DNA of 64,000 nucleotides from Luteibacter aegosomatissinici (GCF_023078495.1 NZ_CP095742.1:310001-374000); one strand, 5' to 3'; shown: positions 39,640 to 48,907, counted from the stretch's first letter. Program-made: numbers and translations. The notes: generated from the letters alone by a model not told the origin.

Positions 39640-40056
39640 ATGCGTAAAGCTGTTTTTCTACTCATCCCCCTCGCCACCTTCGCGCTGAGCGCGTGCGACT
39701 GGGGCATCAAGCTCGACGACAAGGCGCGCAACGTGCGCACGGCGTGGAACGGTGATGTCGGCAGCTGCAAGGACCAGGGCAAGGTGAGCGTCTCGGTCAC
39801 CAGCCGCGTCGGCCCGGTGGACCGCAACGACCTGAAGGTCCGCGACGAGCTTGAAGTGCTCGCACGCAACGAGGCCGTCAAACTCGGTGCCGATACGATC
39901 AAACCGCTGGGTGAGCCGCACGATGGCTCGCAGGATTGGGGTGCTTACACCTGCGGCAGCAACCGTATCGTGGGCCCGCAGGGCAACAATGCGCCGCCCC
40001 CGCCGCAGAACACGGCGCCGCAGGGTGGTTTCGAAACCGTTCCGCTGAAGAACTGA
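39640..40056 (+). CDS. DUF4156-like lipoprotein
   Basis: 138 residues. Signal peptide with lipobox LSAC, so Cys19 is probably lipidated. The mature region KARNVRTAWNGDVGSCKDQGKVSVSVTSRVG, LARNEAVKLGADTIKPLGEP matches DUF4156/RcsF-like small lipoproteins; two later Cys could form a disulfide, and the C-terminus is Pro/Gln-rich. Function unknown, possibly envelope stress sensing. Its stop lies 1 bp from the convergent LysR stop. Confidence 0.72.
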   Translation: MRKAVFLLIPLATFALSACDWGIKLDDKARNVRTAWNGDVGSCKDQGKVSVSVTSRVGPVDRNDLKVRDELEVLARNEAVKLGADTIKPLGEPHDGSQDWGAYTCGSNRIVGPQGNNAPPPPQNTAPQGGFETVPLKN

Positions 40057-40057
40057 G

Positions 40058-40975
40058 TCAGAGCATGCGCACCCCTTCGCCCGCTTGCGCGGCGAAGGTG
40101 GTGGCCACCCAGTCGATGAACACGCGTACGCGCGGCGAAAGCTGCCGGCTATGCGGGTACAGCAGCGATACCGGCGTCTCCGTCGGTGGGTACGTCGGCA
40201 ATACCTCCACCAGCCGCCCCTCGGCGATATCTTCCACCACGTTGTAATACGGGACCTGGATAAGGCCCAGGCCAAGGCGTGCGAGCGCCTTGTTCGTTTC
40301 AGCGCCGGTCACCGTCACCACGGACGGCAGTTGCACCGTGCGCACGTTCCCCCCTACGACGAACTCCAGTGGCAACGTGCCGCCGGTGGCGCTCGAGAAG
40401 AAGCCGATCGCCTGGTGACCCTCGAGATCGTCGGGTGAGGTCGGGACACCATGCCGTTCCAGGTACGCCGGGCTGGCCAGCGTGACCTCGCGCAACATCG
40501 CGATACGCCGGCCGGCCATGCTGCTATCGGCAAGGTCACCCGCGCGCAGTACGCAATCCACGCCCTCACGCACCAGGTCCACCCAGCGGTCGCCCTCACC
40601 CACGTGCACGCGAAGGCCCGGGTACTGCTCAAGGAAGGCGGGCAGGGCGGGCAGGACGAAGCGTCGAGCGAGGATGCCGTGCATGTCGACCCGGAGCAGG
40701 CCGGTTGGGCGCGCATCCGTGAACGCGGCCTCGGCGTCCTCCACATCGGCCAGGATGGCGACGCAGCGGCGGTGGTATGCCTCGCCGTCCAGCGTGGGGC
40801 TCACCTGCCGTGTGGTCCGCTGGAGCAACCGCACCCCAAGCCGGGCCTCCAGCCGCTTGATGGCCTGGGTGACGGTCGACCGGGGCAGGTCCAGGTCAGC
40901 CGCGGCAGCGGTGAAGCTGCGCCGTTCCACGATCCGGACGAACAAGCGCATGGTGTCGAAACGGTCCATGGTCAT
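40058..40975 (-). CDS. LysR-family regulator divergent from two SDR genes
   Basis: 305 residues. N-terminal HTH (MRLFVRIVERRSFTAAAADLDLPRSTVTQAIKRLEARLG) and a C-terminal effector domain of the AaeR/DmlR-like branch. The ATG at 40975 has GGTGGA ahead; the GTG at 40987 is an alternative. It is divergent from the SDR pair and probably regulates it; no clear palindrome was found in the 112-bp gap. Confidence 0.83.
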   Translation of the reverse strand: MTMDRFDTMRLFVRIVERRSFTAAAADLDLPRSTVTQAIKRLEARLGVRLLQRTTRQVSPTLDGEAYHRRCVAILADVEDAEAAFTDARPTGLLRVDMHGILARRFVLPALPAFLEQYPGLRVHVGEGDRWVDLVREGVDCVLRAGDLADSSMAGRRIAMLREVTLASPAYLERHGVPTSPDDLEGHQAIGFFSSATGGTLPLEFVVGGNVRTVQLPSVVTVTGAETNKALARLGLGLIQVPYYNVVEDIAEGRLVEVLPTYPPTETPVSLLYPHSRQLSPRVRVFIDWVATTFAAQAGEGVRML

Positions 40976-41087
40976 CGTTTGTTCCACCGTAAAGAATAGT
41001 GAAGCCTAATTTAGCTGGATTATCCGGCCTGCGACAACGCGCATGCTTCTCCTCGCCCGGCACTGTCGCCGGATCCGGAGATTCCAG

Positions 41088-41831
41088 ATGAACGAGCAAG
41101 CGAACAACAAGGTTGCCATCGTGACGGGCGCCTCGCGGGGTATCGGCGCGGCGGTGGCGAAGCGGTTGGCGGAAGACGGCTTCACGGTGGTGGTGAATTA
41201 CGCCGGCAGTGCCAAGGCCGCCGATGACGTGGTGAAGGCCATCGAGGCCGCCGGCGGCAAGGCGATCACGGCCCAGGCCGATGTATCCAGGCCGGCGGAT
41301 GCCCGCCGCCTGTTCGACCAGGCCGAGGAAGTCTACGGCGGCGTCGATGTGCTGGTGAACAACGCCGGCGTGATGGCGCTTTCGCCGATCGCCGACCTGA
41401 AGGACGAAGACTTCGACCGCCTCTTCGATATCAACGTGAAGGGCAGCTACAACACCATGCGTGAGGCCGCAAAGCGCCTGCGCAAGGGTGGTCGCATCAT
41501 CAACTTCTCGTCGAGCGTGGTCGGTCTGCTACAGCCCAGTTATGCACCGTACGCCGCGACCAAGGCGGCGATCGAAGCCACGACCGTGGTGCTGGCGCGC
41601 GAACTGCGCGGCAAGGAAATCACCGTCAATGCCGTCGCCCCCGGTCCGACCGCGACTGAGCTCTTCCTCAACGGCAAGTCGGATGAGCTGGTGAGCCACC
41701 TCGCCAAGCTCGCCCCCCTGGAACGCCTGGGCACGCCGGAAGACATCGCCGCGGCCGTCGCCTTCCTCGCTGGCCCGGACGGCGGCTGGATCAACGGCCA
41801 GGTGCTTCGCGCCAACGGCGGCATCATCTGA
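41088..41831 (+). CDS. Short-chain dehydrogenase/reductase (FabG-like)
   Basis: 247 residues. Rossmann NAD(P) motif TGASRGIG, NNAG, catalytic Ser in FSSSVVG and YAATK catalytic Tyr-Lys, ending with GQVLRANGGII: a classical 3-ketoacyl-ACP-reductase-like SDR. Substrate unknown. Second SDR gene follows by 28 bp, with AAGGAG ahead of it, so both form one transcript. Confidence 0.87.
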   Translation: MNEQANNKVAIVTGASRGIGAAVAKRLAEDGFTVVVNYAGSAKAADDVVKAIEAAGGKAITAQADVSRPADARRLFDQAEEVYGGVDVLVNNAGVMALSPIADLKDEDFDRLFDINVKGSYNTMREAAKRLRKGGRIINFSSSVVGLLQPSYAPYAATKAAIEATTVVLARELRGKEITVNAVAPGPTATELFLNGKSDELVSHLAKLAPLERLGTPEDIAAAVAFLAGPDGGWINGQVLRANGGII

Positions 41832-41859
41832 CCTGCGCCCGGACGAAAGGAGAAACCTC

Positions 41860-42756
41860 ATGAAACAGATCATCCTGATTACGGGCGCCTCGAGCGGCTT
41901 CGGCCTGCTCACCGCACGTGCCCTGGCCGATGCCGGCCACACCGTTTACGCCAGCATGCGTGATATCGCAGGCCGCAACGCGAAGCAGGCCGAAGCCGTC
42001 CTGGCGGAAGCCCGCGAGCGCAACGTGGACCTTCGCGTGGTTGAACTCGACGTCACCTCCGATGACTCGGCAAGGGCCGCGATCGACAGCGTGCTGCGCG
42101 AGGCGGGGCGCCTGGATGTGCTCGTGCATAACGCGGGGCACATGGTGTTCGGTCCCGCCGAAGCCTTCACGGCTGAGCAGTACGCACAGCTTTATGACGT
42201 GAACGTGCTCGGTACGCAGCGCGTGAACCGCGCGGCGCTGCCAGCCATGCGCACGCAAGGCAAGGGCCTGCTGCTTTGGGTGTCATCCAGCAGCACGCGA
42301 GGCGGCACGCCACCGTTCCTTGCGCCGTACTTCGCCGCGAAGGCCGCGATGGATTCGCTCGCGGTCAGCTACGCCGGTGAACTCACCCGCTGGGGTATCG
42401 AGACCTCGATCATGGTGCCCGGCGCCTTCACCAAGGGCACCAACCACTTTGCGCACTCGGGCAAACCGTCGGATACGGCAGTAGAAGCCGAATACATGGA
42501 TGGTCCCTATGCCGGCATGCCGGACCGGATCCTGAAAGGCCTGGCCTCGCTGGAGCCGGCGGATGCCGATGCCGCCGAGGTCGCCACGAAGATCGTTGAG
42601 GTGGTGAACATGCCCTTCGGCAAGCGTCCCTTCCGTGTGCACGTCGATCCGTCGCAGGACGGCGCCGAGATCGTCAATGGTGTTGCCGATCGCGTCCGCC
42701 GCGAGCTGTTCTTCCGCGCCGGTATCGATGAGTTGCTCGTCACCAAATACGCCTGA
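41860..42756 (+). CDS. Short-chain dehydrogenase/reductase, second in operon
   Basis: 298 residues. TGASSGFG cofactor motif, HNAGHMVFG, catalytic SSSST and YFAAKAAMD. The C-terminal region is longer than in FabG and of the retinol-dehydrogenase-like type. Partner to the preceding SDR; the substrate cannot be read. Confidence 0.85.
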   Translation: MKQIILITGASSGFGLLTARALADAGHTVYASMRDIAGRNAKQAEAVLAEARERNVDLRVVELDVTSDDSARAAIDSVLREAGRLDVLVHNAGHMVFGPAEAFTAEQYAQLYDVNVLGTQRVNRAALPAMRTQGKGLLLWVSSSSTRGGTPPFLAPYFAAKAAMDSLAVSYAGELTRWGIETSIMVPGAFTKGTNHFAHSGKPSDTAVEAEYMDGPYAGMPDRILKGLASLEPADADAAEVATKIVEVVNMPFGKRPFRVHVDPSQDGAEIVNGVADRVRRELFFRAGIDELLVTKYA

Positions 42757-42766
42757 CGACCGACCT

Positions 42767-42832
42767 GTAGGAGCGCGCTTGCGCGCGATGGGTGCTTGCG
42801 GCAGGGCCCATCGCGCGCAACCGCGCTCCTAC
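42767..42832. repeat. REP-type inverted repeat, copy 2
   Basis: GTAGGAGCGCGCTTGCGCGC opens and GCGCTCCTAC closes a 66-bp hairpin, with CGATGGG/CCCATCG in the stem. Left arm nearly identical to the copy after hemF. It lies between the SDR operon and the convergent kinase gene and overlaps the end of the latter. Confidence 0.88.
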
Positions 42833-44454
42833 ACGGGGGCGGCTATCGGAAGTGTCAGCGTGAATGTCGCGCCATGCGTTTCGTTGAGCGACGCGCGTAG
42901 CTGGCCTTCGAGGCTTTCCATGATGTAACGGCTTACGGATAGGCCGATACCCATGCCCGCATCCTTGGTTGTGTAGAAGGCATCGAACAGCTGGGCCGCG
43001 TCAGCGGGGTCGAAACCGGTGCCGTTGTCTTCGACGGCAAGGTGAACGCCGTTGATATCCTGCCAGGTGCGTACGCGAACCTGGCGCGCCCGGTCGGTCA
43101 CGGTCTGCAGCGCATCGGTCGCGTTCAGCACCAGGTTGAGTATCACTTGCTGCAACTGGACGCGATCGCCGGTCACCTGGGGAACATCATCCGCGTACAT
43201 GGGGAACACGCCGATACCCTGGCGTTGCAGTTCGCCAAGCAGGAGCGTGACGACTTCACGGGTCGTGTCGTTGATGTCAATTCGCTCGGTGGCAAGCGGC
43301 TTCTTCGCGAACAGCGCACGCAGGCGCTTGATCACATCCGCGGCCCGGTAGCCGTCGCGCACGATCCGTTGGGTTGTTTCACGTGCGCCGTCGATGTTTG
43401 GTGGACTGGCACCGAGCATGCGCTGGCACGTATTCGCATTCGTGATGATGCCCGACAGGGGCTGGTTCACCTCGTGGGCGATCGACGCGGTCAGTGCCCC
43501 CAGCGTAGCAACCCGCGCGACATGCGCCATATCCGAGCGAATCTGGTTCAGCGCTACATCGTTGAGCGCACGCTCGATGGCGATGCTGGCCATGTGACTG
43601 AACTGGGCAATCAGCGCCTGCTCGTTTCCAGTGGGCGCATGGATCTGCCGGTACAGAATGATCAGCACACCGAGCACCTTACCTTGTGATGAGGCGACGG
43701 GCGTGGCAATGGCGGCGCAGAAGCCATTGGCGCGGACGACCGTGGCCCAGCCGGGCCATCGGGATTCCGCGGAGAGATCGTCCACCACCACCTGGTCGCC
43801 AGCGAGCGCCGCGGCGGCAAGTGGACAGCCCGCCGGATCCAGCACGCTGCGCATCCCCCGCGCGATCAGCGCCTCCGGCAACGTGTGGGATATGCACGTG
43901 GTCTCTGTCACGGCGTGCCCGCGTCGCGACGGTGCCAGGACGATGCCGCTGGCGCATCCGCCCAGCGCACCTTCGACCACGGTACATAGCTCACCCAGTA
44001 TCTCGGGCAACGCGCGCCCGGTCGCCATCATCTCCAGCACACGCTTCTCGCCGGCGAGCAGCAATTCGCCGCGCTTCTGGTCGTCAATGTCCGTATTGCC
44101 GCCGTACCAGTGCGTGACACGGCCCGCCTGGTCCAGCTTGGGCGTGGCCCGGATCAGGAACCAGCGGTAGGCGCCGTCGAAACGGCGCAACCGGGCTTCG
44201 TACTGTCCCGGCTGGTTCGATTGCAGCAGGCCGATCCAATAGCGCGAGAGCCCATCGGCATCATCGGGGTGAACGGCCCGCGCCCAGCCAAAGCCGTGGG
44301 CTTCGGCAGGCGTCATGCCGGTGTAGTCGTACCAGCGCTGGTTGAGGAAATCGACGCCACCGTCGGCACCCGTGCGCCAGACGAACCCCGGGCCGGTGTC
44401 GATGAGCGCGCGCAGGCGTGCTTCCGAAGCACGCATGTCGTCGAAATCATCCAT
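42829..44454 (-). CDS. FixL-like PAS-GAF sensor histidine kinase
   Basis: 541 residues, cytosolic (no membrane segment). PAS domain (about 10-125, ending TDIDDQKR), GAF domain (about 145-297), then HisKA with the phospho-acceptor His327 in IAHEVNQPLSG and a HATPase with N box (LVLNATDAL) and G boxes (DNGTGF, GMGIGLSVSR). The PAS region carries no obvious haem-ligating motif, so the signal is unknown. Start at 44454 (MDDFDDMRASEARL) is chosen because the upstream frame crosses the promoter. No response regulator is next to it; two lie 4 kb away with a matching operator. Confidence 0.85.
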   Translation of the reverse strand: MDDFDDMRASEARLRALIDTGPGFVWRTGADGGVDFLNQRWYDYTGMTPAEAHGFGWARAVHPDDADGLSRYWIGLLQSNQPGQYEARLRRFDGAYRWFLIRATPKLDQAGRVTHWYGGNTDIDDQKRGELLLAGEKRVLEMMATGRALPEILGELCTVVEGALGGCASGIVLAPSRRGHAVTETTCISHTLPEALIARGMRSVLDPAGCPLAAAALAGDQVVVDDLSAESRWPGWATVVRANGFCAAIATPVASSQGKVLGVLIILYRQIHAPTGNEQALIAQFSHMASIAIERALNDVALNQIRSDMAHVARVATLGALTASIAHEVNQPLSGIITNANTCQRMLGASPPNIDGARETTQRIVRDGYRAADVIKRLRALFAKKPLATERIDINDTTREVVTLLLGELQRQGIGVFPMYADDVPQVTGDRVQLQQVILNLVLNATDALQTVTDRARQVRVRTWQDINGVHLAVEDNGTGFDPADAAQLFDAFYTTKDAGMGIGLSVSRYIMESLEGQLRASLNETHGATFTLTLPIAAPV

Positions 44455-44526
44455 CGAACCCAATGTCACGTCCTCTGCCAGGCGCGTCCCACCGATTATC
44501 CGGTGCTCGCCGCGCGGGCCGGGATC

Positions 44527-44576
44527 ATACCTTGGTGTGACACCTTGGTATGGGTCGATACCATCGTGCAATGGCG
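44527..44576. promoter_or_regulatory. Operator region shared with the regulator promoter (copy A)
   Basis: ACCTTGGT boxes at 44529 and 44542 repeat with 13-bp period; the second merges into GGTAT (44547) N6 ATACC (44558-44562), then ATCGTGCAATGGCG. About 28 of 34 bases match the copy at 48356-48391 in the other orientation. It sits between the kinase (93 bp) and the hydrolase gene (70 bp). Confidence 0.7.
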
Positions 44577-44632
44577 AGCCCCACGCCTGTTTGCTCCCAT
44601 CGGGCACCCAACCAAACCCAGGAAGCGACACC

Positions 44633-45409
44633 ATGAAGAAACTTATCGCCGGCGTGCTGTTTGCCGCCGCTTTTGCCACGGGTTCCGCGGCTTTCGCACA
44701 GGAAAAGAAGCCCACCATCGTGCTAGTGCATGGCGCGTTTGCCGATGCCTCCAGCTGGACCGGCGTGATCAGGATCCTCGCGAAGGATGGCTATACCGTC
44801 ATCGGCGCCGCCAACCCGCTGCGTGGCGTGAAGAGCGATGGCGATTACGTCGGCAGCCTTGTCGGCGCGCAGCAGGGCCCGGTCGTGTTGGTGGGCCATT
44901 CGTATGGCGGCTCGGTGATCACCAGCGCGGCCAACGGCCACGAGAACGTGAAGGCGCTGGTCTACGTCAGCGCGTTTGCGCCGGAACAGGGCGAATCCGC
45001 CGCGGACCTCGCCGGCAAGTTCCCCGGTAGCACGCTTGGGCCGACGCTGGCCCCGCCCGTTGCCCTGGCCGACGGCGGCAAGGACCTTTACATCATCGCG
45101 TCGAAGTTCCATGACCAGTTCGCCGCCGACGTGCCGGCCGCCGAAGCCGCCCTCATGGCTGCCACGCAGCGCCCGATCACGGAGGCCGCACTCAACGAGA
45201 AATCGGGTGAGGCATCATGGAAGCACACCCCGGTGTATTTCATCTACGGCGACAAGGACAAGAACATACCGCCACAGGCGATGGCCTTCATGGCCAGGCG
45301 CGCGAACGCCCGGGATGTCGTGGTGGTGAAGGGCGGGTCGCACGTGGTGATGGTGTCGAACCCGCAGGCCGTGGCAAAGCTGATTGAGAAAGCAGCCGCG
45401 GCGAAGTAA
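44633..45409 (+). CDS. Exported alpha/beta hydrolase (esterase-like)
   Basis: 258 residues. Sec signal peptide (MKKLIAGVLFAAAFATGSAAFA), then an alpha/beta hydrolase domain: HGAFADASSW oxyanion region, catalytic Ser in GHSYGGS and the late Asp/His (YGDKDKNIP, GGSHVVM). Similar to the RhlA/EstC-type secreted hydrolases. AGGAAG precedes the ATG. Divergent from the histidine kinase and downstream of copy A of the shared operator. Confidence 0.85.
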   Translation: MKKLIAGVLFAAAFATGSAAFAQEKKPTIVLVHGAFADASSWTGVIRILAKDGYTVIGAANPLRGVKSDGDYVGSLVGAQQGPVVLVGHSYGGSVITSAANGHENVKALVYVSAFAPEQGESAADLAGKFPGSTLGPTLAPPVALADGGKDLYIIASKFHDQFAADVPAAEAALMAATQRPITEAALNEKSGEASWKHTPVYFIYGDKDKNIPPQAMAFMARRANARDVVVVKGGSHVVMVSNPQAVAKLIEKAAAAK

Positions 45410-45417
45410 ACGCCATG

Positions 45418-45450
45418 ACGCGTGCCGGCCCCGATCGGGCCGGCACGCGT
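45418..45450. terminator. Bidirectional palindromic terminator
   Basis: A perfect 14-bp stem around a CGATC loop lies between the convergent hydrolase and P460-cytochrome genes, 8 bp after one stop and 4 bp before the other. Position and symmetry suggest it ends both transcripts, although there is no T run. Confidence 0.75.
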
Positions 45451-45454
45451 GGGC

Positions 45455-45958
45455 TCACGGTGCGTAGCGAGTAAACACCAGGTCGTGGTCCACCACCTTG
45501 GCCTGGTGGCACGCCAGGCAACTCTGGTGCTGCGCCAGGTCGGCGGGCTTGCCGTTGATAAAACGACCAAAGCCCCATCCGCCTGACGATGCGTACTTCT
45601 TCGAGTCCTTCACCATGACCTGCACGGTGGTCGCTGCACCCGGAACAAAAGCGGGTGCAAACTCCTTCGATTGCACGTGCTTCCATGCGAGTTTTACCAG
45701 CACGCTGCCATCGGGAAACGGCAGGGTGCCATCGTGGTAGGCCTTCACCGCCACGTCGTTGCCGAGCACGACGCGAAGTTCATCCAGCGGCGGCGTTTCG
45801 TGTGCCGGCGCGATCATCTCCCAGTGCCGGTAACCGTCGGGGATAGCCACGCCGTAGATCGGCGATCGCGCGACATCGTCCTTGCTGGCGGCCAGGGTCA
45901 CCGCCGTGGCGAATGAGCCTGCGGCGATGGCAAACAACACGACGAGTGGCCGGTTCAC
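45455..45958 (-). CDS. Cytochrome P460-family exported haem protein
   Basis: 167 residues. N-terminal export signal, then the P460 fold segment (YGVAIPDGYRHWEMIAPAHE, LGNDVAVKAYHDGTLPFPDGSVLVKLAWKHV) and one c-type haem motif CLACH. Family members handle nitrogen or carbonyl redox chemistry in the periplasm. I choose the GTG at 45958 because it overlaps the upstream stop as GTGA (translational coupling); GTG 45964 is an alternative. Confidence 0.82.
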   Translation of the reverse strand: MNRPLVVLFAIAAGSFATAVTLAASKDDVARSPIYGVAIPDGYRHWEMIAPAHETPPLDELRVVLGNDVAVKAYHDGTLPFPDGSVLVKLAWKHVQSKEFAPAFVPGAATTVQVMVKDSKKYASSGGWGFGRFINGKPADLAQHQSCLACHQAKVVDHDLVFTRYAP

Positions 45959-47019
45959 GACCACGTATCCACATCGAGGATGGCCTGGGCGAACGCCTGC
46001 GGGGCTTCCTGCGGCAGGTTGTGGCCGATACCGCCCGTGATGTTGCGATGCTCGTACTTGCCGGTGAATTTCGCCGCGTACTGCGCCGGCTCGGGGTGCG
46101 GCGCGCCGTTGGCGTCACCTTCCATGGTGATCGTCGGCACGCCGATGGTCGGGCCGGTAGCAAGCTTTGCCTCGATCGCGTCGTATTTTGCTTCACCTTC
46201 CGCCAGGCCCATGCGCCAGCGGTAGTTATGCACCACCAGCGCCACATGGTCCGGATTATCGAACGCCGCCGCGCTACGTTCATAGGTTGCGTCGTCAAAC
46301 TGCCACTTCGGCGAGGCAAGGTTCCAGATCAGCTTGTTGAAGTCGTGCCGGTTCTGCTCGTAGCCTTGGCGGCCGCGCTCGGTAGCGAAATAGAACTGGT
46401 ACCACCACTGAAGCTCGGCCTTGGGCGGCAGCGGCTTCTTGCCGGCTTCCTGGCTGCCGATGAGGTACCCGCTTACCGCAACCAGTGCCTTGACCCGCTC
46501 CGGCCAGATCGCCGCGATGATATCGGCCGTACGGCCGCCCCAATCGAAACCACCCAGCGTCGCCTTCTTGATCTTCAGCGCATCCATGAGGTCGATGATG
46601 TCGGTAGCGAGCGCCGCCGGCTGCGCGTTGCGTGGCGTGGCGGCATCCACGATACGGGTGGTGCCGTAGCCACGAAGGTACGGAACGATCACGCGGTAGC
46701 CCTTCGCAACCAGCACCGGTACGACCTGCGCGAAGCTGTAGATGTCGTACGGCCAACCGTGCAGGAGGATCACCACCGGACCCTTGGCCGGGCCGGCATC
46801 CACGTAACCGACATCCAGCGCGCCCGCACGGATCTGTTTCAGGGGCGGGAGCGACGCCGCGTCACTTGCGCCGTGTGCGCCGGCAGGGGCGCCTGCGCGC
46901 GCCGGCGAGGGTGCGGGGGAAGCGCCTGCCAGGCCGGCGAAGCCGAGCGGGGCCGCGGCCATGGCCATGGCGCTCACACCAAGAAAGCGGCGCCGCGAGA
47001 GAACATATTCAGGGGACAT
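45955..47019 (-). CDS. Tat-exported alpha/beta hydrolase (epoxide hydrolase-like)
   Basis: 354 residues. Twin-arginine signal SRRRFLGVSAMAMAAAPLG, then the hydrolase fold with HGWP and nucleophile Asp in GGFDWGGRT, the Asp-type of epoxide hydrolases/dehalogenases; C-terminal NITGGIGHNLPQE gives the catalytic His. It stands in the same transcript as the P460 gene (GTGA overlap) and the upstream epoxide hydrolase (12 bp gap). Substrate unknown. Confidence 0.85.
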   Translation of the reverse strand: MSPEYVLSRRRFLGVSAMAMAAAPLGFAGLAGASPAPSPARAGAPAGAHGASDAASLPPLKQIRAGALDVGYVDAGPAKGPVVILLHGWPYDIYSFAQVVPVLVAKGYRVIVPYLRGYGTTRIVDAATPRNAQPAALATDIIDLMDALKIKKATLGGFDWGGRTADIIAAIWPERVKALVAVSGYLIGSQEAGKKPLPPKAELQWWYQFYFATERGRQGYEQNRHDFNKLIWNLASPKWQFDDATYERSAAAFDNPDHVALVVHNYRWRMGLAEGEAKYDAIEAKLATGPTIGVPTITMEGDANGAPHPEPAQYAAKFTGKYEHRNITGGIGHNLPQEAPQAFAQAILDVDTWS

Positions 47020-47031
47020 GTGGGGGCTCCT

Positions 47032-48297
47032 TTAACGCAGGGATTTGAAGGCTGCACGGAGTTCTTCGACGAACAGCTGCGGCTGTTCCCAGGCGGCGAA
47101 GTGGCCGCCCTTATCCACTTCGTGGAAGTAGTACAGCGAGGGATAGGCGCGTTGCGCCCAGGCCTTTGGCGTGCGGTAGATCTCGTAGGGGAACACGGTG
47201 ATCGCGACCGGCACCTTGATCTCGCTGGTCTTCTGCGCCGCCGCGCTGAAATTGTTGTTGTTGTTTTCCCAGTAGAAGCGCGATGCCGATGCGCTCGTAT
47301 TGGTCAGCCAGTAAAGGCTGATGTCATCGAGCATCTCGTCGCGGCTGAGCACGCCATCGGGGTGGCCACGGTTATCGGCCCACTGTACGAACTTTTCATA
47401 CATCCATGCGGCTTCGCCGCTGGGCGAATCCGCGAGCGGATAACCGATGGTCTGCGGGCGCGTCACCATCATGGCGCCGTAGGCGGCATTGCGGCCGAAG
47501 AACGCGCTGAGCTCGTCGAAGGCACGTTTCTCGTCGGCAGGCAGCCCTGCGGGTGCCGGGTCACCGCCGAAGATCGGCTTCACCAGTTCGGGTGGAATGG
47601 TGGCGGGCATGTTCAGGTGAATACCCAGCAGGCCCTGTGGCGCCTGCCGCGCGAGCGCATCGGAAATCACCGAGCCGTGGTCGCCGCCCTGCGATACATA
47701 GCGGCTGTAACCCAGGCGGTGCATCAACGTGTCCCATGCCTTCGCCACGCGATCCGGGCCCCAGCCCGTACCCGTGGGCTTGCCCGAGAAGCCGTAGCCC
47801 GGGATGGCCGGGATCACGACATCGAACGCATCGTTAGCCGTACCGCCATGGGCGGTGGGGTTCACAAGCGGGTCGATGGTTTTCAGGAACTCGATGGGCG
47901 AGCCGGGCCAGCCGTGGGTGAGGATCAGCGGCAGGGCGTTCGGGTTCTTCGAGCGCACGTGGATGAAATAAATATCCACGCCATCGATAGTGGTGACGAA
48001 CTGCGGCAGCTTGTTGAGCTGGGCCTCGAACTTTCGCCAGTCGTAGCCCTTGCCCCAGTACTGCACCAGCGCCTGCACCTTGGCCAGCTGGATGCCCTGG
48101 GAATCGTCGTTGACGGTTTCCTTGTCCGGCCAGCGCGTCTCCGCGATGCGGCGGTGCAGGTCGGCAAGGTCCTTGTCGGGCACGTGTACGTGGTACGGCC
48201 GTATCGACGTGTCGTCGGGGGTGGTGGCCGCGGTGGCAGGGGATTGCCAGAGGGTGCCCAACAGGGCGATGCCCAGGGCGAGCGTCGCTGCGCGCAT
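47032..48297 (-). CDS. Exported epoxide hydrolase-like protein with EHN domain
   Basis: 421 residues. Sec signal (about 1-23), then the N-terminal EHN domain (IRPYHVHVPDKDLADLHRRIAETRWPD) and an alpha/beta domain with HGWPGS and Asp nucleophile in SQGGDHGSVIS; later Tyr residues and VDKGGHFAAWEQP supply the rest of the active site. Typical of bacterial microsomal-type epoxide hydrolases, but here exported. GGAGAA precedes the ATG at 48297. First gene of the hydrolase-P460 transcript. Confidence 0.87.
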   Translation of the reverse strand: MRAATLALGIALLGTLWQSPATAATTPDDTSIRPYHVHVPDKDLADLHRRIAETRWPDKETVNDDSQGIQLAKVQALVQYWGKGYDWRKFEAQLNKLPQFVTTIDGVDIYFIHVRSKNPNALPLILTHGWPGSPIEFLKTIDPLVNPTAHGGTANDAFDVVIPAIPGYGFSGKPTGTGWGPDRVAKAWDTLMHRLGYSRYVSQGGDHGSVISDALARQAPQGLLGIHLNMPATIPPELVKPIFGGDPAPAGLPADEKRAFDELSAFFGRNAAYGAMMVTRPQTIGYPLADSPSGEAAWMYEKFVQWADNRGHPDGVLSRDEMLDDISLYWLTNTSASASRFYWENNNNNFSAAAQKTSEIKVPVAITVFPYEIYRTPKAWAQRAYPSLYYFHEVDKGGHFAAWEQPQLFVEELRAAFKSLR

Positions 48298-48355
48298 GGT
48301 CGTTCTCCATCGGTGTGCTTGGATGAAGAGCGATGACAGCAGAGCCGGGAGGGGG

Positions 48356-48440
48356 CGGCGATTGCACCAAGGTATTGATCCATACCAACGTATCATTGCC
48401 ACGGTCGTGCAAGACACGGGAAAGCACCGACACCAAGGTA
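48356..48440. promoter_or_regulatory. Operator region shared with the kinase promoter (copy B)
   Basis: ACCAAGGT (48366-48373) runs into GGTAT N6 ATACC (48371-48386); a second ACCAAGGTATCAT lies at 48432-48444. The first block matches copy A (44542-44576) when reversed. It sits 74 bp from the epoxide hydrolase gene and about 130 bp from the response-regulator gene. Confidence 0.7.
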
Positions 48441-48518
48441 TCATGGGCGCCGGCGGCACCATGGCGCATGCTTCGCGTGCTTTCTTCCGAACCATGCGTG
48501 ACTTGTGGAGCTTGTGCC

Positions 48519-48890
48519 ATGGCCATGCCATTGCTCGTATCTGTCGTAGACGATGACGAGTCCATACGCGAAGCCCTGGCGGGCCTGCTGCGCGAATTAG
48601 GTTACGCGGTGCGGGCGTTTGTCTCTGCGCATCATTTTTTGGACGAAGGTGATGCGGACGCCACGCATTGCCTGATCCTGGATGTATCGATGCCGGGCAT
48701 GTCCGGGCCCGAGCTGCAGCGCGAGCTGAAGGCGCAGGGCAGGGCCATTCCCATTGTTTTCATCAGCGCGCAGGCCGATCCTGCGTTGCGGCCAGCGTTG
48801 CTGGCCGAGGGCGCGGTGGCTTACCTGCAGAAGCCGTTTGGTGAGCCAGACCTTCTCCAGGCACTTGCCGCGGCGATGCCCGCGCGTTGA
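48519..48890 (+). CDS. Receiver-only response regulator
   Basis: 123 residues, receiver domain alone: acid pair DDDE near residue 11, phospho-acceptor Asp55 in LILDVSMPG, Thr/Ser at VFISAQ and Lys in LQKPFG. No output domain, so it probably relays or diverts phosphate. GTGGAG eight bases before the ATG. Followed 17 bp later by the FixJ-like gene. Confidence 0.88.
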   Translation: MAMPLLVSVVDDDESIREALAGLLRELGYAVRAFVSAHHFLDEGDADATHCLILDVSMPGMSGPELQRELKAQGRAIPIVFISAQADPALRPALLAEGAVAYLQKPFGEPDLLQALAAAMPAR

Positions 48891-48907
48891 ACGAGTGAGG
48901 ATGCAGC

